From NCBI GenBank assembly GCA_963768415.1, contig CAVYHX010000025.1, forward strand, positions 1 through 41,752: a DNA stretch of 41,752 nucleotides, read 5' to 3'. The notes under the pieces were generated by a model. It was not told where the DNA came from, did no database searches, and saw nothing but the letters and a program-made list of their open reading frames with translations. The DNA comes from CAVYHX01 sp963768415 (GTDB lineage: Bacteria; Pseudomonadota; Gammaproteobacteria; UBA9214). Shown here piece after piece: positions 35,291 to 41,752 of this stretch. The translations under genes and the position numbers were made by a program. The first letter of the stretch is position 1. Every line of letters starts with the position of its first letter.

Positions 35291-35659
35291 TCAGCTGTCG
35301 GTTATCGCGGGCAACATCAGGACCACCTTGCCCGCCTCAACCACTGCGGGAACCGCTGCAAGCCGCTCTCCCGCACAGGGCCCGGAGATACAAACGCCAT
35401 CCTGCAGGCGAAACCGGGCTGCGTGGGTTGCACACTGGATATACCGTTTATCGAGACTGAGGAACTGGTCCGGCATCCAGTCCAGTGGACTGCCGGTGTG
35501 CGGGCAGCTGTTTACATAGCCGAATACCTGCATACCTTCGCGCACCACAAAAACATCAAAAAACCGCCCGGAGCAGGCTATCGACAACCCCTTGCTGCCG
35601 GGATCTTTGATTTCATCCAGGTGGCACACAACGCGGCGTATGGTGGTAGATTCCGGCAT
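35291..35659 (-). CDS. Rieske 2Fe-2S protein
   Basis: 122-residue single-domain Rieske protein. The cluster ligands are Cys and His in NSCPHTGSPLDWMP and Cys and His in IQCATHAARFRLQDG, the C-x-H ... C-x2-H pattern. No signal peptide, so it is probably a cytoplasmic ferredoxin-like electron carrier (or NirD-like subunit), not the bc1 subunit. The end GKVVLMLPAITDS is free. It lies 90 bp downstream of the end of the SUMF-protein gene's locus and on the same strand. Redox partner unknown. Confidence 0.9.
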   Translation of the reverse strand: MPESTTIRRVVCHLDEIKDPGSKGLSIACSGRFFDVFVVREGMQVFGYVNSCPHTGSPLDWMPDQFLSLDKRYIQCATHAARFRLQDGVCISGPCAGERLAAVPAVVEAGKVVLMLPAITDS

Positions 35660-35748
35660 GCCTGCAGACTACGTGGCGACTCCGGTTTGTCAACCGCGCC
35701 CCCCGGAGTAACGGGCACAATCAGGCAGGGTGACGCCGGTCAAGCAGC

Positions 35749-38700
35749 TCAATCAAGCCGTACGATGCGAAAGCCGAGATTATCCAGGCGGGTATCCTGA
35801 TCGTATTGACTGCGTTTCGCATTACGCAAGGAGTCCTTCGGGCTGGAGTAGCTGCCACCACGTACTACCCGCTGCGTACATTCGGGCGTCAGCCAGGCTG
35901 CACCGTCAGCGCTCGCATCCCGGTAACCGGCACGGTAGCAGTCCTGCGCCCACTCCTGGACATTTCCTGCGGTGTCGTGGATGCCAAACGCATTCGCGGC
36001 AAAATTACCGGCCGGCGCTGTGCGTTCGCCATCCCACTCGCTGCCGCAGGAAAAGCAGTTGGCGTGGACAGCATCATCATCCCTGTCCCACCAGTAATTG
36101 CCGGTCGTACCGGCACGCGCCGCAAATTCCCATTGCGCTTCAGTCGGCAGGCGGTAAGTCCGGCCGGTTTGAGCGGATAACCAGTCAGCATAGGCATTGG
36201 CATCTTTCCAGGAGACGTTGATGACCGGACGGTCGCCGCGTCCCCAGCCCTCATCGTAGGGCAGCCGGCGACCGGTTGCCCGCGCAAAACGCTCGTACTC
36301 GGCAAACGTGACTTCATGCTTGCCTATCGAGAAACGCGCCAGGGTGACGTAATGCCGCGGTCCTTCATCGAAATTGAGTGAGTTCCCGACACTGCCCATC
36401 GGGAAACTGGCAGCGGGTAACTCGACCATCAGGGGCCCGCGTCCCCCGTCTTTCAGGGAATCCCGGGATGTACGGCCCGCCACCACCGTCAACAACACTG
36501 TATTGCCGGCTGGCGCAGCGTCCTCTGACGCTGTCTGGACCGGTGCACTTGTATCGGGGGTCGCATCCGGAACAGGCGTGTCCGGGCGCGCCACTTCGCG
36601 CGACTCCGCAAGCGGGGCCTGCAGCTCTGTGGACGCCCAGAATACGCCGGCGGCGACAACTCCGGCCACGGCCAGACCCAGACCCCACCCCAGCAGGTTA
36701 AACCTGCCCACACCCGAGTCAACGACAAACTTGAAACCTTTCCCGGCAGGTTCCGGATCGGTTGCAGCAGTCACTGCATTTTCCGGCAGCGCGACTGCCG
36801 CCGGTTCCGGATCACTTCCACTGGCCAAATCATCATCGAGCGAGGGAAGAATCACCTCTTCCAGCACCATTTCCATTTCCGGCTCGGCAAGCAACTGTTC
36901 GTGCTGGGCAGCGATCTGCTCACGGGCGGCCTCGGCCTCACCACGCAAGCGCTCGGCAATCTCGAGATTCTGTTGCGACTCTTCAAGCTCTGCCTGTAAC
37001 GCCGCTATCGTCTTTGCTGTCTCCTGTCCGGCGCCAGCGCCGGCACTGGCAGCTTCCAGCTCAGCCTGCAGGTGGCGCAGCTTCTCGAGCGTAGCCAGCT
37101 GGTCCTGCTGCGCCGAATCGCGCTCCTGCTCCAGTTCCTCGATTCGGGATTCAAGCTGCCGGACGTCTGTATCCGGTTGTTTCTGAGCCTCCATCTCCTG
37201 CAGCAGGCGCGCGCGCTCCTCCTGGCGCGCGCTGTCACAGGCGCTCTTGACCAGTGCATCATGGCGGGACAGGTTGTCCTCATGCTCCGCTGCAACCGTT
37301 GCCAGCTGCTGCTTCAATTGCTTCTGGCGAGCACCCATTTCCACCCGCTCTTCGTCACGCGCCTTGCGTTCTGCGGCCAGCTCCTCACGCAGCTGCCCGA
37401 TATCGCCCTGCACGCTGTTTTGCACCTGTTGCGACTCACTGGATGCATGCTCCAGTTGTTTACGCAGGCGCTCGACCTGACCCAGCAGATCCTGTTCGCT
37501 GGCTACCCTGGCCTCCAGATCTGCATTTGCCTTGTGAATTGCCGCCTGATAGTCCTTCTCAAGGGCTTGCAGACGCGCATCCGTTTCCGCCGCATCCTGC
37601 AGTTTTTCTGCCTGGCTCGCGCGCAGGCGCTCGACTTCTTCCCCGAGCTGTTGCGCGGCCGAGTCTCGTGCTGCCATTTGCGCCTGCAGGGCCTGCAACT
37701 CGCTGTCCTTCCCGCTGCCGAGCTGTTCAAGCTCAGTGATCCGGGACTGTAGCGCACGGGTCTGGTCATCCGCGTTACCGGCCAGTGCAGCAAGCTGTTC
37801 CTCAAGTGACGCACGCTGTGTTTCCCACGCGCCTTGCCGGCTTTCCAGTTCCTCCCGTGCCGCCAGTGAGTCTGCAGTGCGTGTTTTCTCCTGCTCTTTC
37901 AGCTGCGTCTCGAGACGCCCGAATTCGTCCTGCAACCGGGAATTTTCCTGTTGCAGCCTGTCAACCTGCAGTTGCGCGTTGTCCCGCTCCGCAACAGCGG
38001 CAACCAGCTGCTCCTGTTCCTGCTGGCGCACCTGCTGCTCTGCTGCGGTAACCGCTTCGAGTGCGTGCCGCTTTTCCTCGATCCCTGCCAGTTCCGCCGC
38101 CAGCGCTGCATGTTGCTGCTCGAGACCGGCATTTCCCGACTCCAGTTCGCCGACCCTGTGCGTTTCACGCTGCAGCGCAACGGTCAGCTCCTGGACCTGT
38201 TCCTGAGCCTCTGTCAGGGCGGCCTGCGTCTCACTCGCAGTTGCATGCCGCTCCTGCATAACGTTCGCCAGCTCTTCACGGGCCTGCGCGAGTTCCGCCT
38301 GTAACTGCCCGATCTGCGCCTGCTGTTCCTGCTGCGCGGTCCCGGCGTCCTGGTGCAGGGCCTCGAGTTCCTGCGTGGCTGCCGCCGCTGCCGCCGCGCC
38401 CGCAGTGAGCTCCTCACGGGCCTGCGCGAGCTCCGCCTGTAACTGTTCGATCTGCGCCTGCTGCTCCTGCTGCGCGGTCCCGGCGTCCTGTTGCAGGGCC
38501 TCGAGTTCCTGCGTGGCCGCTGCCGCTGCCGCATCCCGCGGCCAGCTGCTCACGGGCCTGCGCGAGCTCCGCCTGTAACTGCCCGATCTGCGCCTGCTGC
38601 TCCTGCTGCGCGGTCCCGGCGTCCTGGTGCAGGGCCTCGAGTTCCGCCGTGGCCGTGCGCTGCCGCCGCACCCGCGGCCAGCTGCCTCACGGGCCTGCGC

Positions 38701-39051
38701 GAGCTCCGCCTGTAACTGTTCGATCTGCGCCTGCTGCTTGTCCTGTTCAGCCTCCACCGTCCCTTGTGACTGCTGCAATTCCTGCGCGAGTGCGCTCGTC
38801 TGTGCTTTCGACTCCTCCAGCAAGGCGGCAAGCTGGTCCTGCAAGGACTGCTTTTCGTCCGCGTCGACCTGCGCCCGGGAGTAGAGCTCTGCCATCAGCT
38901 CATTTGCTTCTCCGAGTTCAGCGCGCGACTGTTCCAGTTGCTCGGTCAGTCGCAGCTCCGTCTTGCCGCGTTGATCAACCTCGGTGACAAGCCGGCTGTT
39001 AATGTTGCGCAATGCCTCCAGGTCGGCATGCACTGCCTCCTGTTTGCCCAT
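35749..39051 (-). CDS. Coiled-coil, transmembrane, SUMF-domain protein
   Basis: About 1100 residues. The first 750 are a continuous coiled coil rich in Q, E, A and L, with four near-identical units of 46 residues (ELEALHQDAGTAQQEQQAQ, then IGQLQAELAQAREEL) near residues 130-290. In one unit, at about 38500-38690, the frame slips and slips back. Next comes a membrane segment, LLGWGLGLAVAGVVAAGVFW (about 785-810), then a linker rich in P, D and T. The end is a SUMF/formylglycine-enzyme-like domain: FPMGSVGNSLNFDEGPRHYV, YRLPTEAQWEFAARAGTTGN, GIHDTAGNVQEWAQDCYRAG, RVVRGGSYSSPKDSLRNAKR, LGFRIVRLD. The catalytic cysteine pattern of true formylglycine enzyme is not evident. The start may be internal to a larger protein with the gene upstream. 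Confidence 0.8.
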   Translation of the reverse strand: MGKQEAVHADLEALRNINSRLVTEVDQRGKTELRLTEQLEQSRAELGEANELMAELYSRAQVDADEKQSLQDQLAALLEESKAQTSALAQELQQSQGTVEAEQDKQQAQIEQLQAELAQAREAAGRGCGGSARPRRNSRPCTRTPGPRSRSSRRRSGSYRRSSRRPVSSWPRDAAAAAATQELEALQQDAGTAQQEQQAQIEQLQAELAQAREELTAGAAAAAAATQELEALHQDAGTAQQEQQAQIGQLQAELAQAREELANVMQERHATASETQAALTEAQEQVQELTVALQRETHRVGELESGNAGLEQQHAALAAELAGIEEKRHALEAVTAAEQQVRQQEQEQLVAAVAERDNAQLQVDRLQQENSRLQDEFGRLETQLKEQEKTRTADSLAAREELESRQGAWETQRASLEEQLAALAGNADDQTRALQSRITELEQLGSGKDSELQALQAQMAARDSAAQQLGEEVERLRASQAEKLQDAAETDARLQALEKDYQAAIHKANADLEARVASEQDLLGQVERLRKQLEHASSESQQVQNSVQGDIGQLREELAAERKARDEERVEMGARQKQLKQQLATVAAEHEDNLSRHDALVKSACDSARQEERARLLQEMEAQKQPDTDVRQLESRIEELEQERDSAQQDQLATLEKLRHLQAELEAASAGAGAGQETAKTIAALQAELEESQQNLEIAERLRGEAEAAREQIAAQHEQLLAEPEMEMVLEEVILPSLDDDLASGSDPEPAAVALPENAVTAATDPEPAGKGFKFVVDSGVGRFNLLGWGLGLAVAGVVAAGVFWASTELQAPLAESREVARPDTPVPDATPDTSAPVQTASEDAAPAGNTVLLTVVAGRTSRDSLKDGGRGPLMVELPAASFPMGSVGNSLNFDEGPRHYVTLARFSIGKHEVTFAEYERFARATGRRLPYDEGWGRGDRPVINVSWKDANAYADWLSAQTGRTYRLPTEAQWEFAARAGTTGNYWWDRDDDAVHANCFSCGSEWDGERTAPAGNFAANAFGIHDTAGNVQEWAQDCYRAGYRDASADGAAWLTPECTQRVVRGGSYSSPKDSLRNAKRSQYDQDTRLDNLGFRIVRLD

Positions 39052-40234
39052 CAGCCCCGTCCCCGGCGCCGGCGGATGACATCATTCCTTCCAGGGCAGT
39101 GTCTCCTGGCAAGGGCAGCAGTCTTCCTGAGCGGGAGCAATGTCTTCCTGTTCCAGGGCTGTGACTTCCTGAGCGTTGGCCGCTGCTGGCGCGGCGGCGC
39201 CTCGAGACCACCCTCGAGGACATACACATCAAAGCCCCGGTGACTCAGAATAAAGGCAGCTGATACGCTGCGTTGACCGTTTTCACAGCAGATAATGTAC
39301 CTTGCATTGAAGACCAGCTCGGAAATCTCGCTGCGCAACGAGTACAGGGGAATATTGACGCTGTCCTCGATTGCGCCGCTTTCATAGTCCTCGGATTCCC
39401 TGACATCCACCCACACGGCGTCCTCTGCAACCATGGCCTCCGCCTTGTCATAGGGAAGAAAGCGGACCAGCGGTCGCTGCATGAGTTCGATGAAATCTTC
39501 TTTCGGCAATTGCACCAGCAAACCATCCGTCAGCATGGATACCGTGGCATTGCGCCGGGTATTCAAGAATCAATGCCTCTTCACCAAAGCTGTGACTGGC
39601 ATCGAGTTCACAAATAAGCTTTTCTTCAGCTGTCCGGAGAATCGCTGTAGGTGATAGCGCAGCGCCCCCGATGAATTGTGTAGAAATGGGTCCCCTCGTC
39701 ACCCTGGCTGAAAATAACTTCACCCGCCTTGACCTCAAAGGGTTCCATTTTCATTAACAGCTGCTGGATATTTGACGGTGGTATTTTCTTAACCGCCTCT
39801 GACTGGAGTATGCGGGTCATCCAGTCCTCGTTATCGTCTGCCTTGATCTCCTTCACCTCGGTACTGTTCGCGCTGTTCCCGGCGAGGAAGGCTTCCAGCA
39901 GGCCGGAATCAACCCGGGCAACCAGCACCTTGGTAATCGCCCGGGCGGAAAGGGAACGTGGCATCCGGTTATCGAGAGGCAAGCGGCAGGCATCGGTCCT
40001 GCCCTCGAGTTCGCTGACGACGGCGCGGCGACCATCCAGCAGGTTGAGCCTGCCCGCAAGCAGATAGACCGACTGATTGTCGCGATCACCCTTGCGAAAC
40101 AGGTAGCGTTTGGCGCGCACTTCTTCGATGACAATCTTTTTTGCCAGTTCCGAGAAGGCCTCGGCAGACAGTTCATTCAGCGGGATCAGGTCCTGCAGAA
40201 TCTTTATATCTACCTGTTTTGTTGCTGCGACCAT
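39051..40234 (-). CDS. Double cNMP-binding-like and rhodanese protein, frameshifted
   Basis: The start is MVAATKQVDIKILQDLIPLN (ATG 40232-40234). Two cyclic-nucleotide-binding-like barrels follow: KRYLFRKGDRDNQSVYLLAG in the first and FEVKAGEVIFSQGDEGTHFY in the second. Near 39640 and 39565 the frame slips: the second barrel continues as LRTAEEKLICELDASHSFGE, EEALIL and then NATVSMLTDGLLVQLPKEDF. A rhodanese domain follows, VWVDVRESEDYESGAIEDSV and FNARYIICCENGQRSVSAAF, with the active-site Cys before ENGQRS. After VLEGGLEA the frames become unclear up to 39051, where the coiled-coil gene begins. Possibly one polypeptide of about 1500 residues with the next gene. It is soluble and has no DNA-binding domain. 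Confidence 0.75.
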
Positions 40235-41195
40235 TTAAACCGTCCATTGTGTGCCCGCCCACTGGCAGGGGGAACCCGGCGGCAGTACCCGCCACCCTCT
40301 TGGTATCGGCTGAAATTGCAGTAAATTTAGGCAGTAATAACGGTGTAGCGCGGCGCGCCTGGCGCGCGTAAATTCCCGTGGCGCACACCCGGCAGCTGCT
40401 ACCCATAGCGTTCCGGCCACCACGAGGTGGCGCAGTTTATAATTTTTTTATATTATTATATTCAATAAGTTATATTCATTTAACCGTTCATGGCCGGTGC
40501 GCGCCTGGAGCGGCAATAAGCTGCCGGCAATGCCGCAGGCACGCCACCGGGCAAGCCCGTGCGCGCAAAGCAGCGGTGCCGCTGTCAGCTGATACTGCGC
40601 AGCAGATCCCGAGACCGGGAACTCCCGATGGTGTTCCACGGGTAGCCGGCAAAATCCAGGCCACCTCCCGCTTACAGCACAACAACCGCTCACATTCTTT
40701 GCCGTCGTGATACAGATCGTTAATAACTGTCACAGCTCCTGCATAAAATATTTTTTCTGTCCATCGACAGTGCTCGATGCACGCCAAACACAGTCCACGA
40801 GAGCGTCAGCAAGCAACTTGGCACACCGCTGCGAATGCACATATCAGCAGTCACACATGCAGCGACAAACCAGGCACACACGAAAACACACTGCTTGCCC
40901 GGACACCGGTGACTGAATAAATATCCTATAAATATAGTGACTTTGCGAGTGATACCTGTTACCCACTATTAGCCTGGGACGTACTCCGCCAACCCGGTGC
41001 GTACATTTATTGCGTACCACGCCGCTGCTATCAACGGCAGATTCTGCGCACACAGTCGCGGTCATCCTGATAATGGCTGTTTCATGAAATGCTACTATAG
41101 AAGGCATTTTCAGCTGTTAAAACTTCTTTAACATTTTTTTTATTGTGCTATCTTACGCGTGCAGTTTATCAATCCACACAGAGGAGCTATATCGA
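40235..41195. other. 961-bp gap without a convincing gene
   Basis: I see no open frame with a ribosome-binding site and protein-like composition. The stretch is AT-rich at 40440-40490 and again at 41090-41150. It must hold the promoters of the cNMP-binding/rhodanese gene on the left and of the HU-like gene on the right. A small RNA cannot be excluded. Confidence 0.4.
41127..41154 (+). promoter_or_regulatory. Possible promoter of the HU-like gene
   Basis: TTTAAC (-35, 41127-41132) and TATCTT (-10, 41149-41154) are 16 bp apart. TGC just before the -10 gives an extended -10 element. The start codon is 41 bp further with GAGGAGCT in front. Confidence 0.5.
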
Positions 41196-41549
41196 ATGGC
41201 TGTGAAAAAGCGAGCTCAAGCCAGAAAGAAGACGACAGCAAAGGCTGCCAAAAAGCCAACAACAAAGTCTGAAACACTCAGCTTTATCGCTGAGAAAACC
41301 GACCTGACCAAGAGAGACGTCGGTGCGGTTTTTGATGCGCTAAGCACACTTATCAAGCGTGACCTCAAGAGAGGACCCGGTGTCTACACCGTTCCCGGCC
41401 TGATGAAAGTCAAGGTCGCTCGTAAACCGGCAACCCGGGCACGCAAGGGCGTCAACCCGTTTACCGGCGAAGAAATGATGTTCAAGGCGAAGCCGGCACG
41501 TAATGTAGTCAAGGTACTGGCACTGAAAGGCCTGAAAGAAATGGTCTGA
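41196..41549 (+). CDS. HU-like DNA-binding protein with basic N-terminal tail
   Basis: 117 residues. After ATG 41196 (ribosome-binding site GAGGAGCT at 41181) comes a lysine-rich tail MAVKKRAQARKKTTAKAAKK and PTTKSE, then an HU/IHF-type fold: TLSFIAEKTDLTKRDVGAVF, LIKRDLKRGPGVYTVPGLMK, VKVARKPATRARKGVNPFTG, EEMMFKAKPARNVVKVLALK. The RKGxNPxTGE beta-arm motif is typical for HU. The tail makes it an HU-plus-H1-like fusion, comparable in style to the lysine-rich protein at 14852. The binding site is probably non-specific DNA. A longer open frame upstream (from 41145) lacks a good start. Confidence 0.9.
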   Translation: MAVKKRAQARKKTTAKAAKKPTTKSETLSFIAEKTDLTKRDVGAVFDALSTLIKRDLKRGPGVYTVPGLMKVKVARKPATRARKGVNPFTGEEMMFKAKPARNVVKVLALKGLKEMV

Positions 41550-41557
41550 AGGCACGT

Positions 41558-41584
41558 AAACGGGGCCACGACCGTGGTCCCGTT
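41558..41584 (+). terminator. Hairpin after the HU-like gene
   Basis: AAACGGGGCCAC pairs with GTGGTCCCGTTT (one G-T pair) nine bases after the stop codon. There is no long T run, so it is a weak intrinsic terminator or a 3'-end stabiliser. Confidence 0.55.
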
Positions 41585-41636
41585 TACTGCTGTTTGGCTG
41601 TTGCCGCGAGCTGCACCTCCCGGCAAGCTGCATGTT

Positions 41637-41752
41637 CTACCCCGCTGTAACCTCCAGCTTCGTGCGAATGAATTCCCGGTGCGGCACATGCAGCAGAGCC
41701 GCCACTCTTCTCACCAGATGCTCCTCGTGCTTGTCTATCTTGCCATCGGCAC
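41637..41752 (-). CDS. C-terminus of a TerB-family protein (partial)
   Basis: The frame enters from the right edge and ends at the stop codon 41637-41639. The visible residues are ADGKIDKHEEHLVRRVAALL and HVPHREFIRTKLEVTAG, which match the end of TerB-like (tellurite-resistance-type) proteins: the acidic ADGKID...EE helix pair and the LxVPHxEFIRxK ending. Only about 37 residues are visible. It is convergent with the HU-like gene. Confidence 0.75.
   Translation of the reverse strand, partial: ADGKIDKHEEHLVRRVAALLHVPHREFIRTKLEVTAG

Noticed and set aside
40235..41195. Several open frames of 60-110 codons
   Set aside because: They lack ribosome-binding sites, have random-looking composition and overlap each other on both strands.

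Overview
This window looks like chromosomal DNA of a gammaproteobacterium, probably from the purple-sulfur / Ectothiorhodospira-like part of the class. That placement is inferred from gene content and synteny, not from a search. The evidence is: an E. coli-like block (gcvTH-P, two ubiquinone hydroxylases, pepP, ygfB, zapA, 6S RNA, fau, then ilvA and rpiA); a Pseudomonas-like block (rpe-gph-trpE-trpG-trpD-trpC next to crp/vfr, an OsmC protein, speD and coq7); a two-subunit glycine dehydrogenase (gcvPA/gcvPB); and outer-membrane porins and a lipoprotein typical of a Gram-negative cell.

Layout. 1-6850 (minus strand): end of a secreted protein, a PfkB sugar/nucleoside kinase, gcvPB, tpx, gcvPA, gcvH and gcvT, preceded by a tandem glycine riboswitch with its own terminator hairpin. 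7083-12040 (minus): a ubiI-like gene, a 53-bp tandem repeat array, ubiH, pepP and ygfB. 12208-14314 (plus): a ZapB-like coiled-coil protein, zapA, 6S RNA, fau and an EVE-domain protein. 14852-15292: a lysine-rich histone H1-like protein, followed by a terminator and GC-rich repeats. 15781-21847: ilvA (minus), rpiA (plus), a WD40 lipoprotein and two tandem porins (minus). 21848-23254: a repeat-rich stretch ending in tRNA-Gln(CUG), which lies 20 bp behind rpsI in an rplM-rpsI-tRNA unit. 24873-28440: 2Fe-2S ferredoxin, coq7, speD, VOC protein, OsmC protein and crp with a good CRP box. 28486-34029 (minus): the trp operon with gph and rpe. 34520-35659: two small proteins and a Rieske protein. 35749-40234 (minus): an unusual cNMP-binding / rhodanese / coiled-coil / transmembrane / SUMF-domain locus. 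41196-41549: an HU-like protein with a basic tail. 41637-41752: end of a TerB-like gene.

Functional themes are one-carbon/glycine metabolism (gcv, fau), ubiquinone synthesis (ubiH, ubiI, coq7), tryptophan and isoleucine synthesis, pentose phosphates (rpe, rpiA), nucleoid proteins and cell division (zapA and its partner).

Caution for the reader: about 14 loci, including housekeeping genes such as trpE, trpD, rpe, gcvH and gcvPB, are broken by single-base frameshifts although both flanking parts encode well-conserved protein. The pattern fits sequencing or assembly indels better than pseudogene decay. I give those genes as full-length CDS and state the approximate frameshift positions.

The most unusual features are the tRNA-Gln-linked inverted repeat array (22488-23254), the multidomain locus at 35749-40234, the 53-bp palindrome array inside the ubiquinone operon, and a GC-rich repeat family that sits directly behind intrinsic terminators.
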